A stretch of DNA of 64,000 bases from assembly GCA_963978545.1 (NCBI GenBank), contig OZ021725.1, forward strand, positions 6,949,676 to 7,013,675, read 5' to 3'. Under the pieces are notes generated by a model. It was not told the origin of the DNA and searched no databases. It was given only the letters and a program-made list of their open reading frames with translations. Position numbers and translations under genes: made by a program. Positions 1 to 14,400 of the stretch are shown one piece after another. The DNA comes from Linyphia triangularis (lineage: Eukaryota; Arthropoda; Arachnida; Araneae; Linyphiidae). Positions within the stretch are counted from its first letter, which is position 1, and each line of letters begins with the position of its first letter.

Positions 1-87
1 ATCCCAAAGACTACCGTTTTTTTAAGAGCTTATGAACTCAGGGTTATAGTAGCAATATTGAGATTTCGGGAAACTACGGTCGTTAGA

Positions 88-412
88 GGTGCTTAAATGT
101 CCTTGAAAATGTTTAGAGGTCCTTAAAAGTCTTTAATTTTTATGGATGCTGTGTGCTCATTTGCAATATTTCTAAAAATACCACTCAGACTTGCTATCCC
201 CAAGTGACTGCCACTTATCCACACTATATCAGAATTGTCTAACATATTTGTATTACTCATGCGCCAACTTGTAACTTTTTTGGTGGAATATACTTAATTA
301 AAAATTTATATAGAGACATGATGCCTGAAAACAAATTTACAAAGATCCTTAAAAACATTATTTAGGTCCTTAAAAGTCATTGATTTTCATTCAGTGATTT
401 GAGTAAGAACCA
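88..412 (+). mobile_element. decayed copy of the 2822-3234 transposon family
   Basis: The sequence from ttagaggtgcttaaa to gatttgagtaagaacc is colinear with 2880-3226, including acttgctatcccc and catgcgccaacttgtaac. Clean ends and TSDs are lost. Confidence 0.7.
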
Positions 413-910
413 CACTCCATTATAAACTTATGCATTCACTTTCAGCTATCTTATATTTATTCTGATTAAAATTGTTTTGGCAACAGGAAAGAGTTTCAAC
501 AAGGATCGATTATATGGGATTTACTAGTTTTCCAAAATGATTATAGAAACATGTGTAAAAAGCTACCTTTTAGTGTCAGTGACAGTCCCCAAAACTTGAT
601 AGAATGCATTGCCTCCGACATCAAATCTATTTGCCAAGTTTCAACCCGATCAGATGACGACAAATGTGTTAATTAAGCTTCCACAGATTTGCACAGCAGC
701 CACACACCGCGACCTCCGATATAACAGAAGGCCATCCAACTCCGCCATATTTTACCTTCTACGTCATCAGTGGTGGATACAAATTATGCGATCGCAAGGC
801 AAACATTGTATGAAAGTGGATACACTGATCTTCAAATTCTGCTTTTACTAGTCGTTCGATGGTTATTATGGACGATTTATATGTTTAATATTTGGTGAAA
901 ATTTTATAAA
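413..910. other. no recognised feature
   Basis: AT-rich intronic or upstream sequence of the UBE2R gene. The 80-codon open frame starting at 609 has no recognisable domain. Confidence 0.5.
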
Positions 911-1081
911 ATGCCGAGTTCTTGTTCCGTTCTAGAGTGCAGCGGGAACTCCAGAACTGGTCCTAAGGTTAGTGTGTTCAAATTCTCTTCCGATGGCAGT
1001 GTTAGAAAAAAATTATGCTGTGCGATATATCAAAACAATTTTGTCCCTACAAAATACAGCAAGGCGAGTGTAGCTTTTTAA
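911..1081 (+). pseudogene. THAP zinc-finger fragment, probable P-element or THAP-gene relic
   Basis: The 56-codon frame begins MPSSCSVLECSGNSRTG and contains FKFSSDGSVRKKLCCAIY and NNFVPTKYSK. This is the start of a THAP DNA-binding domain: the first two Cys of the C2CH zinc site are present (residues 5 and 10) along with the FVPTKYS box. The downstream C-x2-H half is absent; the frame runs out at TAA. A GC-type donor-like cagcaag/gcgagt lies just after the box, at the position where the THAP fragment at 35246 also has a donor-like sequence. It may be exon 1 of a P-type transposase or of a THAP gene. No matching second exon was seen nearby. Confidence 0.6.
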
Positions 1082-1261
1082 TAAAATCTTTAATATTTTT
1101 TTTAAATATAAGTGTATAATTTTTTGAGATGTTATTTAAGTGCTGAAAAGAATGCTAACTATTTACGATGATGATAACTTTTCTTCGGCTTCAACATTTT
1201 TTTTTTTTTATTATTATTATTTTTTAAATGAAAGTTTAGAAAACAATCTTTGGTAAAAATT

Positions 1262-1388
1262 CCAAGTACAGTAAGAATTCTGCGCCACAACCATTTTTTT
1301 AATAAAAAGTGAACTACCCTATAGTTGACAAAATTTTACGCTGTTTTATGTAAACAATTCTTGGCGCAGAATCTGTACCGTACTTTGA
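1262..1388. mobile_element. short MITE with TIRs containing TTCTGCGCCA
   Basis: Left agtacag..attctgcgcca is inverted at the right as tggcgcagaatctgtac. A related copy is at 13557-13713, sharing aagaattgtttacataaaacagc on the opposite strand. Confidence 0.55.
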
Positions 1389-2356
1389 AGTTTTACTTCA
1401 ATCTTTACTAGCCTTTCAAAATAACCAACATAAAATAAAAATTAAACGTGGAAACTTTTTCTTATTTCATTGTATTGTTTTGTTAAAAATATGATAGAGA
1501 TGTTTAAAAATTTTTGTGCTCTTATTAAGGTATGTGAGCTACCTTTTCATCCAAATGATTTTGTATATTCAAAAGAAGCACTTGATAAGAAGAATGGATA
1601 AGATTAGTTTTTCTAAGATAACTGTACATGCTTATCCTGGCAAGCATTGTGAATTGAAAGAAAAAAAAGTATATATTGTATATCTTTTCTCCAAATGTAG
1701 GTTTTCTCTGAAAATCTGAGCCTTGAATTTAGTTGTGGTATTTAAGCTATTATATTTTTTTGTCTTTTGTTTATTGAGTATATTTGTTGTGTTTTATCAA
1801 TTGTAAATATCAATGTTTTGAATTAAAGCTTTTCTTCTTTCCTTTCACATTTCAAACGTTTAGAAATATTTTTAAATTATACTTGATCGTACTTAAAAGG
1901 GAATGAATGAAGTTTAGATCCTCAAAATATATACAAAATTAGTGTTTTAAGTTGTAGGGATAATTTAATTTTTTACATTGTCAAAGAAATAAAGTCATCA
2001 AATTGTATCCATGGCCTGTGACGTCATAATGATAGTTGGATAGCCTTCTATAATATCGATGGTCACGCACACACGCACATAAATAAAATCAAATTTAATA
2101 TTAAGGATTTTAAAACACCCCTATTATTGGACAATTTAATCAAGGTATACATTTTCTTAGTATAAGGTCATCTTCTAGAGCGAAAATTCTCAACCTTTTT
2201 TTACTTGCAACTCCATCGAATATCCTAAAATTATTTAAAAAAATCTTTTCCACCTCAATTTTTTATCAGCTTCTTTCTTAGACACTTTGTAATATTTAAT
2301 TCATTTACTTAAATAAAAAAAATAATGATTTTATTTTGATTTAAATACATTTTTAG
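1389..2356. other. AT-rich intron, nothing recognised
   Basis: No coding signal or paired repeat was seen before the exon at 2357. Confidence 0.4.
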
Positions 2357-2443
2357 GCTCTTCTCAAGTTTCCTCCAGATTATCCTTATTCACCTCCTTC
2401 AGTTCGATTCCTGTCAAAAGTATGGCATCCTAATGTGTATGAA
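2357..2443 (+). CDS. UBE2R2: UBE2R exon with HPN motif
   Basis: This 87-bp exon is preceded by a ttttag acceptor and followed by gtaagt. It encodes 29 residues beginning [14 protein letters not shown] and ending WHPNVYE, phase 0 at both ends. The HPN tripeptide is the E2 signature that precedes the catalytic cysteine, which is on the next exon. Confidence 0.95.
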
Positions 2444-5400
2444 GTAAGTTTTCATTATGTCTTAGAATGTATGGAATTTGTTTTGTTTTTTTGAAATGTG
2501 GGTTCATCCTTAAGTTATCTTCTTACCTTAACTTAACCTTAAGTCTTAAAGTTATCTTTACCTTTCATTTGGTTTGAAATATGCATGCTGCCTTACTTTT
2601 AAGGGTTACAATTTATGATTATTGTGTAATCATAAATTTGGCCGATGACTGCTTGTGTTCATGATTAAAGAGGTTGTGCTTTTATGGGTAGTTATATAAA
2701 AAAGACTGAACTGCCATTTCACATTCTGAGTTCAGTTGTAGGTATCTTTTCTGGAATTGGCACTGCAACTAAATTAGGTTAATTTGAGTTTTTCAATGCC
2801 ACATATAAGAAGAAATTTGAACAGGGTTCCCACGGTCATTGAAAGTCATTAAAAGTGCTTAATATTTTTGAACTTGTTTTCAAAGCCTTGAAAATGCTTA
2901 GAGGTGCTTAAAAGTCCTTGAAAATGCTTAGAGGTGCTTAAAAGTCCTTAATTTATGTGTATGTTGACCAACTTCAAAATTTACAAAAATGCAACTCAGA
3001 CTTGCTATCCCCGCGTGTCCGCCATTTATCCTCATTATATCAGAATTTTCTGACATATTTGTATTACACATGCGCCAACTTGTAACTGTTTTGGTAGAAT
3101 ATACTTTATAAAAAATTTTTATACGGACATGATGCCTGAAAACAAATTTTTTAAGGTCCTTAAAAACATTAATTAGGTCCTTAAAAGTCATTGAAAAGTC
3201 ACTGATTTTCCTTCTGTGATTTGAGTGGGAACCCTGTTGAATATTCGATAATTAGGAAGAATTTGGGATATTTAATAGAAAAATATTGATAGGGGCAATT
3301 CCATTCATGGGACATTTTGACTATTTTTTCTACTCGTTTACATATTGTAATTTTAAAATTATGATGAATCTAGTAATTATGTTTTTATTTTTTATAATAT
3401 TAGTTTGGAAAATATAATTATTTTAACTATGTCAAATATGCATCTTATTACGTAATTTTGCCATAAACTAATTTTATTTAAAACAAAAATATAACTTCTT
3501 GGTTCCCTAAAATTTTGCTATTTTAATCCATTTATAAGAAGAACGGAAATGTCCTGTGCATCATCAAGAGAACTGCCCGATATTTTTTTTATTAAAGTAA
3601 ATAATTAAAATTGTTATGCCTTTTAACTTGTTCATAATAATTTATTGTGAAATAACCAGGCTGTATGTTCTGCAGTTGAATGTCAGTGTCGATTGAAAAA
3701 AAAATTACCTTCAATTTTGTGGATGAATATTTGTAAAAAATTTCAGGTTTTTAGTGTGAATGCATTTTTTATTGTATCATTTCTTTTGAAATTTTTTAAG
3801 CAAATTGCATTAGATTAGAAGTTATGTTAATTTATCCATAGTTCCTAATTGTGCCCAGGAACTTTTTCCCACTCTGAATACTGTAATATTCTGTGTGATT
3901 TTCACTTTAAGCTTGAATTTTAAGTTTTGTTGGGGAGACACTTTGAAAATAAATGCTTCAAATAACTAGTTATGTTAAAGTGCTCCTTAGCTTTAAGCTG
4001 AATAAAATATGTCTTTAGCAAAATTGCTGAAATTCAAAAAAATATGTAAGGAAAATGACAAATGATGGATCAGACGACAGATAATTTTTTTTTTTTATTT
4101 GACTCTATCTAACTTTGCAAGGAAACTAAAACTATAGTGGTGAAACACTGAAATGTTTTTCAATGTATTTTAAAAATGCCTAACTGTTTTAACAATATGT
4201 TACAATTAAATTTAATTAATATACTTTGTGATTTTTATAACTTTATGTAATGCTAAAATCTAGTTTTTAAATTATACAATTTAAAAAAAATTGCAAATAT
4301 ACTTTTAAGCATAAGCTAAACAATAAGAGCAATGATTAATTTTAAAATAAAGAGAAGCTACATTTATTTGACAATCTATAACACTTAGATTCAGACTTCC
4401 TATTGAAATTATATTGTACAGTACACAAAAAAAAATCCGAACGATGGCTATATCTTGTATTCTAATTGAGGAAATAACAAAAGTCAAGTACCGTTGTAAA
4501 TTGTGGAAGGTCTTTATTAATTGTATATAATTTTTTTTAACATGAAGGGTCATCTACGTATTAAAATTAAACCAAACTTTAAAAAGTTCAATAGTAACCC
4601 CATAATATTATACAATGTTTAGATTTATAATCCAAAAAAACGTCTACATACCAAATTTCATAATTTTCCAATGAGTGGTTAGTAATTTAAATGAAGTAAA
4701 AAAATTCTAAATTAATGTTAAAAAGAAAATTTATTTTTTAGCCATAAATTCTTAAATAGTTAATATATTTTAGCAATTTTTGTTTCAAACAACAGTTTAT
4801 AAAAGATCAATCATAAATAACATGCACATTTTTTTGAATAGAAACATGTATTATTTTGCTTCCATTAGAATTACCATGGTCAAAAACCCCTCCAGAATAT
4901 TTTCATTCCATTTTGACTTTTGGTTTTCAATATTTTAACCAAAATGTAAAAAAGCTCACTTTAACAGACCGTGTAATAGATAACGTCTTGAAGCATGCAA
5001 AATGTTTGCTTCTTCCCCTAAAGAAAAATTTTCTCAAGATCGACGAAAACATTTTCGCTCTTAAGTGACGTTTTTCCCAACATAATGGACTGAAATTTGG
5101 TATCTGGGGTAAAAGAAGTATTTAAATCGAATGAAAACTTTAAAAATAGGGGTTCATATTGAAATTTTTAAAGATAGTTAAATTTACTTACAGCCCCATA
5201 AGAATTTTTTTTTTTTTTTTTTTTTTTTTTTGCAACAAACATAGAAAATCGTAAACAAAACCTTTTGGTGCAAACCGCAAGATTCTACGATTATTAGAAC
5301 CGGAGATATAGCCATCGTTCATATTTTTTTTTGTGTACTGTACAAATGAGTTATTTATTTTATCCACTTACATTTTCAAAATGTAAGTTTAAAAATATTA

Positions 5401-8400
5401 ACCTGTTTTTTTACTTGTGTCTCATTTTATTTACAAAACCTACACTTTGCAAATGTTTATTAAATAGCCATCTTATTCACAATGGTTGTAACGATATTGT
5501 CCGTCACAATGTTTTGTGACACAAACATAATACTTGTCTGGAACTACGGTCGTTAGTATATTTATTTTCAATTACACTTTATCTGGCAAAGCGTTAAAAG
5601 AAATGTATTATCAAGTTAAGTGTGTGTAATAAATTATAGATAATTTTTAATTGTTGGTTTTATCTGTTACTCAAGTTCCTCAAGTGGCTTTTGTAAAATA
5701 TTTTGACAATTGATTTTCTATGAAGTTTTTTTTTAATCTTCCGATAATGAAGAAAGCCTTACAAGACCTCTTGTCATTTTCAGAATGGAGACTTGTGTAT
5801 ATCCATTTTGCATCCACCTATTGATGACCCACAGAGTGGAGAACTACCATGTGAACGCTGGAATCCAACTCAGAATGTCAGGTAGGGTGTTCTTCTCATT
5901 TCTTTATAGCCTTAAAAAATTAACTATTAGTTTTTAAGTTTTATATAGTAGACTGAGAGGCGGCTGCAATTTTTGGACCTCATCGAACATCATTCTGAAT
6001 TTTTTATAGAAATTAGAGAAAAGTGAGTAGATTAGGAATCCACTGGTCTGCCGTGGCAAAAATGGCCGAAACTGGTCAAAAATCGACTTTTAATAAGTTG
6101 AACTAAATCTAATTGCCAAATGCCCCATAACTTGCCAAATAATGAGCATTTTTTTTATTTGGTAACCCTCACTCTTTAATTTTCAATTAAGAAGGTTGCA
6201 GACGATTCAGATATCCTGCGACGGTCTACTTGCATCGATTTAAAGGGAGCCAAGTTGGCAAAAAATATTACGTCACTTATGACGTAACTGATGTCGCCAA
6301 TTTGGCTTACTTTTAAAAGATATAAGTTTTCCGAGCCAAAGATCAGAAATCGTTTGTGCTTTTTCTCATTGAAAATCAAAATGAAGTGGGTTGCCAGATG
6401 AATAAGTTTGTTCTATTTTTGGCAAGTTATGACATATTTGGCAATCGGATTTTAATTCAACTCATTCCAAGTCGATTATTGATCAGTTTTGGCCATTTTT
6501 GCCACGGCAGACCAGTGGATTCCTAATCTACTCACTTTTCTCCAATTTCTATAAAAAATTCAGAATGATGTTCGATGAGGTCCAAAAATTGCAGTCGCCT
6601 TTCGGACTATAACTGAACAAGAATCTTGTATTCTTCAATATCTGAATGCACCATTTTCCGCCGGAATTTCCATAAACGTTATTTTAGATGAATTTAAGAT
6701 GTATTTGATCTAAAATGAAATGGAGGAAAGACTTGATGTACCACAATAGAAACATTTGTAGGAGAGTCCTTTTAGTGGTAGCGACTATACAGTTTAAAAC
6801 TGCTCTCCGTACAGATTCATATAAAATTTTTCATTTGCAATTCATTTAACGAATTTCTGCTCTGATGTCCGTTTGCATTTCGAACAGTTTATGCTAGTTC
6901 AAGCACATTTTTTTTTGCTCAACATTTTTTTCATTGTATATAATTATGCTGTTATTTTTTTCATTATATACAGTTATATTATTATTTCATTTAGTGTAAG
7001 TTTAGAATAAGGCAGCAATACAAATCAAAGAAAAGTATCGTTATTTTTAAGGTTAAGTAATGTTTATTGTTTGATTCATCTCATCAAGCTCTGGTGATTG
7101 TAAGCTCTAGATTTGGCAAATTTAGTGCACTTCATTTCCAAATAAAGGAACTATTGTTAAGAAAATAAGTTGTATTCTGTGCAAGTCCAATTTAGATGAA
7201 AAATGTCTTTTGCAATTAGCAGGAGTGAAAATCTTCCACTTTTACATGGATTTTCATTTTTTTTTCTTTTCTTTCCAGAAGAGAAGCTCCTCTTTTTCTA
7301 CAATTTTATTATTTTTATTGGGCTTTATAGAACTTTTTCAGACTGAACTTGCCTACTCCCATCTTAAAAATTCACCACTGTTCCACTGTTCTGTACGCAC
7401 ATTAGTGCACATTTATATTCTCTTTGTGCTATTTTTGCACTTCAAAATAACGCTGTGTATATTTTCCCTTTTTTTTAATATTTTGTCTGTTTTCATCCCC
7501 GAATTAGTGAAGAATTTAGGGTTCTTCATTTGCTCTGCTCTTTCATATTGGCTTCCAATTAAGAAAAATGGTTTTGATTGAATTTAAAACACAGTGATGA
7601 CAGTTTTCCTTCTCTTTATCCCTGTTTTGAGGATCTGTATTTTTCTGATCCAAACCAGTTTTTCCTGCAAAAAATATACTTTTTCTTGTCTAAACAAAAG
7701 ATTTTCCCTCTTAGCTCCTCTTTCCTCACAGATTCACTAACTCCTAATATTTGAAATGTAATTATTACATAGTATGAGAAATTTCATTATATCTTTAAAA
7801 TCATTGAATCATCCTTCCTGCATACTTTTTTATTGAATTTTTGTGTATTCCTCCTTTTTGCTCTCTGATCACTCTCATCCGGATAAACAATAAAAACAAT
7901 GTTTCAACAAAAACAATTTCAACAATGATAAACAATAAAAACAAGGTATTGTCGCTAGCTGACAATACCTTTTCGTAAATTATTTCAGTTGTATGGTAAC
8001 ACTGGAGAACACATTTCTTCAATTCCAGGTCAGTCCCTTTTTGAAGTCTTGAATAGTCCTTATTTTCAACTACAATATCTCCCCCAATTTTACAGATTGC
8101 TTTATGAGACTTTTTCCTGTGGTTTTTTTCATATTACTGTAAAAAATTTTCTAATTGGTCACTTTTGTCTGTCTTATTTAGTTTTTTTTTATCTTTTGTA
8201 ACTTGCCTAAATCACTGCTAGGTGCGCTATAAGCCGTCTCAAAATATTTAGCATAGTTACTTTATTATAGGTATACTTTACTTCCCTGGCTATACGATAC
8301 GCCATTTCAAATTTGAAGGGCTTAAAAGGGCACTAGGTACCACCCTGTATATGTTGTACATAAAATGTCCGACTAGCTGTGAAAAAGGTTTTAAATGTTA

Positions 8401-11400
8401 CTACAAAAATGATGTTTATGTCTGGTGACATCGAGTTTGTTATTTGGTTGAGGAACCCGTGTATGTAGTATGCTTTAGAGAGAGTTCAATACAGGTGAAA
8501 GAAAAAATTATCATGTTTATATGCTATACAGAGTGGCCACAGAACCTGGAAATGTCCGGGATCTGTCTGATTCTGGAAAAAAATCGGGGAAATGTCAGAA
8601 TATTTTTTAAGATTTCAGAAAAATCAGGGAAATTTATTATCATGTTGAAGGTACATTCAGGGTTTCCACAAATATGGAAAGTCAGGAAATGTCATGGAAA
8701 GTCAGGAATTTGGACATTGGGTCATTTTGTCATGGAAAGTCATGATTTTGAGCAAAAAAGTGACCATAAGTCATGAAAAAACAGTGGATGTCATGGATTA
8801 CTAAACATTTTAATTAAAATACGTGACTATGATGTCATAAACGGCAAGATCTCTATTCATCTCTTTGATGATCCATCTACATTTTTATTTACGTTTTGAA
8901 AAAACAAAGGTTGCAGTTAAAAACCTCGATCAATGCAAACATTTCAGAACTCCAAACTTTTGACATCACACGAGTAAGGTCTCATAGGTGAAAAAATTTG
9001 TAATATAGGAACTAAATTGAATTGATTTGATAAACTTGCATTCACAATTTGATTTTTTTCTTCTTCTTTTGCCTTCTTTCTTAACACAGTGCACTACGGT
9101 TTTGTATTGTTGGTATCAAAACATTTGATTTTTGGTCATAGGCCGACCAAACGGTATAGTGGTTAGCGTGCTAACTACTAGACCGCGAGGTTGCGGGCTC
9201 GAGTCCCGTGTATGGCATGGGTGTTTGTAAATGTATGTTGGCTTGTCAAATGACGAATGTTTGGCGCATTGTAGCCCTCGTGTTGCTGACGGCGCCAGAT
9301 AATCTGAAAACAACCAACCAACCTTCTTGAAATATATCCATATTATTAGAGATTGATTAGCTATTCAAAGAATGGAAAATTGTTTCTTCCTTTTTCTTCT
9401 GATTTCTGAGGATCTTTGTTACTGAAACAAGGATTTTTAACTTATTATAAAATAAAAAAATTTCGAAATCATTTTATAGTATGATTCGTCTTAGTAAAAA
9501 TCATATGGGAAATTTTTTTTTTTTGTGTGTGATGCGATTTTTTTAAACTTGGAAAATTATTTGCTTTGGACTTTGAAAGTCATGAAAAGTCATGGATTCG
9601 CATCATTTTATTTTGGCAGGAACCATGTAAATGTTTTCCTTGTTCCTTCCCTTGTACCTTGAATTTTCTTACATGTTCTTATTGAAAGTACATTTCCCTG
9701 TTCATTTGTATTTTGTCGCTATTTACCTGGAGAATTGTGGTGCTAATCGTTAGAAGTTTAATGCTACGGAATAATTTCAACTTTCCACTACCTCCAAAAC
9801 TATTTTTGAAAAATAGACTTATTATATCTTTAGCTTACATGTTCTTTTTGATGAAGGTATTTGTACTCCTGGAAAATTTGGGGAAATTTGAAAAAAAAAA
9901 AATTGCCGTAAAATCAGGGAATTTTTTTTTTTTGAAATCCATCTGGGAACTTTTTTCCCTGAATTTTGTGGCCACCTTGTTATACAGGGTGTCTATAAAT
10001 CTATAAAAAGTTGGACACATTTTGATCTTGAATAATTCATAAAAAATGAAGACATATTTAAATTGATTCCACTAATGGTTAGATTGACTCAAAAAGTTTT
10101 ATGGCCCTTGTCAGTGAACTTCCACATGTGCACTGTTCATCGCATGGAGCATATCAAGACAGTAGTTAATTTTGCGCCAGATACAGGCTAGCATGTCGGT
10201 ATCCACAGAGGCTGTTGTGGCTGTAATCCTGGTTTTTAAGTCATACGAAACTTTCCACCTATACACGATGTAGTTCATGAATCCCAAAGGAAAAAACACT
10301 GGCAAACGATATTTACAAAAGAAATGATATTCAAATAAGAAAAGGAAATTTTCTCTGGCAACGTTCACTATAAATGATAATATATGAGTTATTCTATGTA
10401 TAAATGCCATAAGTTTGGTTATACTTTCATTATTTTATTAATTATTCAACATCAAAATGTGTTCAGTCTTTTATAGACACACTGTATAATCACTTCTTAA
10501 TTAAGGAACAGGAAATATTTCTTTTGCAGTAGTGATTGATAAATGGAACATACTGCCCGACCACATCGTAAATTATACTGGAATAAATAGTTTTAAAAGA
10601 CGCTTAAATCTTCTTTTGAGAATTGTAGGAGGTATTAACTAGATCAACCTCGAGCTTGTAGTTAATTGTAATTTTTGTATTTGCACAAAATATTGAAATG
10701 CTTGACTTTGTATAACGTTGCTCTCTGATTTGTAAACGTTGGTTGAATTTTAATCCAGGACAATATTGCTCAGTGTTGTATCTCTCCTGAATGAACCCAA
10801 CACATCTTCGCCAGCCAATGTGGATGCTTCTGTCATGTACCGGCGTTGGAAGGAGTCGAAAGGAAAACATGCAGAGTATGAAAACATAGTCAGGTAAATT
10901 GCATTGTATTTAATAGTTCAAAATAAGGGGAATAAAACATTTATAAACCCTTGTTTAAATCTAAAGCTGGTTACTTGTTCATGTAAATTTAATTTTAAAA
11001 AGGATGTTAGCCATACTTATATTTAAAATTGTTCAAAATTAGTTGGAATATATATATACTAGAGGGCTCCGCCCCTGCTCCCCAACGCCCAGGGATTGCT
11101 ATGCAATTCTCCTTGGTTCGCAAAGCAAACTAAGCTCGCTTTAAAGTGAGGCAGTTAGAATATGCCCTAGCAAAAAGCTATTTCAGTTGCATAATCAAGA
11201 AAATTCTTGAAGAGTGATATTGTGCCATGAAACTGAAAAAATTGGATTATTTATGACTAGCTGAATACCCGTGCTGCGCTACGAAATTTTAAAATTAGCA
11301 TTTTAGCGATCAAAATACATTCATGTATTCTACACTTCAGACGTTTGCTCCCATTCCGATCCCGACAAATTGATTTATTAGAATACGAACTTTCCTTTGT

Positions 11401-14400
11401 TGAGATTTTAAACGAAATTTATAATTGTGAATAGTAAATTGGAATAGTTTATTGTGTTTATGTTTGCTCTTGGTTCTAAATTTCAAAGTCGTCGCTGTAT
11501 TGGAATTGAGACATTAAGTTAATCCTCGTATAGTTTCAATGTTGCGTCGACTTTTCATCCCTTAAAAATTCGTTAATCGATATTGGAATGACTTATTTTT
11601 TTAACATTTGCCCTTTTAACATTTGCACCAAATATCAGATATATGACTACATTGGAAGAGGAACATTCGGATATCCCTCGAATGGAACATTTAACCCCTT
11701 TTCGACCCCTTAAAGTTGGTTAATCGAGAACGGAATAGCTTACTTTTTCTATGTTTAATCTTTTTTGACATATGTACCAATTTTCCGAGTTGTGATCAAA
11801 TGGGAAGTGGTACATTCAAATATCCCTAGTTTGGAACATTAAACGCTTCTTGCAAATCTTAAGTGGGTTAATCGAGATCGGAATGGCTTACTTTTTCTAC
11901 GTTTATCTTTATTGACATTCCTACCAATTTTCAGAGTTGTGACTATATGGGAAGTGGGATATTCGAGTTTGGAATGTTTAACCCCTTTTCCACCCCTTAA
12001 AGTGGGTTAATCAAGCTCGGAATACCTTAACTTTTCTATGTTTGTCTTTGTTGATATTTTTACCAATTTTTAGAGTTGTCACCATATGAGAAGTGGTACA
12101 TTTGAATATTCTTCGTTTGGAACGTTTAACCCCTTTTCCACCCCTTGATCCACCCGAGATCGGAATAGCTTACTTTTTCTGAGTTTATCTTTATTGATAT
12201 TCACACCAGTTTTCAGAGTTGTGACAATATAAGAAGTAGGACATTCGAATATATCGCTCGTTTGGAACGTTTAACCCCTTTTTGACCTCTTAAACTGGGT
12301 TAATCAAGATCGGAATAGCTTACTTTTTCTATGTTTTCCATTGTTGACATTTGTACTAATTTTTAGAGTTGTGACCATATGGGAAGTAGGACATTCGAAT
12401 ATCCCTCGTTTGGAACGTTTAACCCCTTTTCGACCCCTTAAAGTGGGTTAACTGAGATCGGATTAGCATGCTTTTTCTATGTTTAACATTGTTGGTATTT
12501 AAGCCAATTTTCAAAATTGTGGCCATGTCGGAAGTGGGACATTCGAATATTCCTCGTTTGGAACGTTTAACCCCTTTTCCACCCCTTAAAGTGGGTTAAT
12601 CGAGTTTGGAATAGCTTACTTTTTCTATGTTTACTATTGTTACTATTTGTACCAATTTTTGGAGTTGTGACCAAATGGGAAGTAGGATATTCGAATGTTC
12701 CTCGTTTGGAACGTTTAACCCCTTTTCGACCCCTTAAAGTGGGTTAATCGAGATCGGAATAGCTTACTTTTTCTATTTTTACCATTGTTGATATTTGTGC
12801 CAATTTTCAGAGTTGTGACTATGTGGGAAGTGGGAGAATCAGTGATGAGTGAGTGAGTGTGAGGGCTTTGCCTTATATATATAGAGATGAGCTACTATAC
12901 TTGCTACATCATTATCCTACTGCTTATGTGAGACGCGTTAAGAAGGAATAGTGTGGCAACGTAGTAAAATATTTTTGGAAAGCAATAAAAATAAACAGTT
13001 TCATGTGCATATCTAAAAAATATCAGGTGTTTGACAATTCACAATCATGAACAATTCAAATTTTCGGATTGGTTTCACATGAAGTGCCAAAATAACATCG
13101 AAATTTCTTAACTCAGCAATATAAGCAATTATAGGCTCAAATTTATTAATCGGTGCCTCTTAGTGACTTTTTGTAAGCTTGTGATTTGGTGCCGAATGTG
13201 GCAACCCCTTGACTTGGTCTGAACCCTTGTGACCTTTTGTATTTGACAACACAGCGTCTTAACGCCATTTTGAATTTAGAAACACACCTTTCCACTTTAT
13301 TTTCATTTTGGCGACTTTTTAAAAAAATCGCCATAAGACGTCGTACGATAAATCATAACCTGAATAATTATATTACTTTTATAAAAAGTTTTTTTTTTTT
13401 TAAATTGTGGTTTATCCGGAATGCTGAAATTCTTATTCAATCTACAGTGAATTTTCAGCGTAGAAACCTTAATATTCTTAATGTAAATTCTGTGCTCAGT
13501 TTTTATCGGTATATATATGTTCGGAAAACGTTCACATATAAATATGGATAAAATTTTAATGTACTGTACGGATTCTGTGCCAAGAATTGTTTACATAAAA
13601 CAGCGCCAAATTATGGCAAACTTAGGCAATTCACTTGTTATTAAAAAAAGGGCGTTGGCTGACATTTGTCGGCGAAATTCTTGGCGCAGAATTTGTACCC
13701 GTCTTGGAATTTCAACCTCCAATTTTTCGGAAAAACCTGGTTTTTATAGCATTTTAATCCTAAAGAAATGTACACACCTTGCATCTATTTATTCCGGCAT
13801 CAACGTAAATATTAAATCAATACGGTTTAAATAGGCAATAATTTGTATCAGTATTAAGAAAACAAAGTATAGCAAATTCAAGATGTTGACTGTTGCCAGA
13901 AATCAAATTTCGAAAGATGTATTGTGTTTGGCTGGATTGCTGAATTTGGAAGCTCGTGCGTAAAGCACATTTAGAAGATTTGTGATTGGTTGTTTGAAGT
14001 CGTTGCCATTCTGCTCACTGAAATACAGCCAAATTTTGGCGGCACGCAAGAGAATTATATATATAGATTATTTTGGCATAAAAGAGATTCTTAAAAAAAA
14101 TCATACAGTCATCTCGTGATAACTCCAAGTCTCATAAGTCAAGTATTCGTTTATTTCGAAGTTTTCATTAGGTCCCAAGAGTTTACCTTGAATAGAAAAT
14201 AACTCCTGAGTGACTCTCGAAAACTTGAAGAATTTGGCCAGTACCTTGAACTTCGAGTTATCGCGATCTGACTGTATTAAACTAATATTGATTGCAATAT
14301 AATCATCCTGATTATATTGCTCCTTATATTGCTGCCTGATTGCAATATAATCATCCTGATTATATTGCTCCTTATATTGCTGCCTGATTGCAATATAATC

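Larger units (their letters stand above)
8529..9979. mobile_element. TIR transposon with GTGGCCACA termini, hosting a nested element
   Basis: CAGAGTGGCCACAGAACC at the left is inverted at the right as TTTTGTGGCCACCTTG. Flanks CTATA and TTATA suggest a decayed duplication. The element at 8658-9627 is inserted inside, and the next element (9985) abuts its right flank. Confidence 0.6.
11059..14067 (-). mobile_element. outer Helitron, minus strand, interrupted by a second Helitron
   Basis: The minus-strand 3' end is the hairpin GGGCGGAGCCCTCTAG followed by T. A candidate 5' end, TCTATATATATAATTCTC preceded by A, is at 14067. A-T insertion preference fits Helitrons. The pairing of these two ends is inferred. 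The 3' end resembles that of 16576-17190. Confidence 0.5.

Noticed and set aside
8444..8776. 110-codon open frame
   Set aside because: It spans the ends of two nested transposons; the peptide comes from TIR and subterminal repeats.
9150..9225. Possible tRNA gene
   Set aside because: A- and B-box-like motifs are present but the cloverleaf is not clean, and the conserved SINE body and AACC tail follow, as in the copy at 49543.
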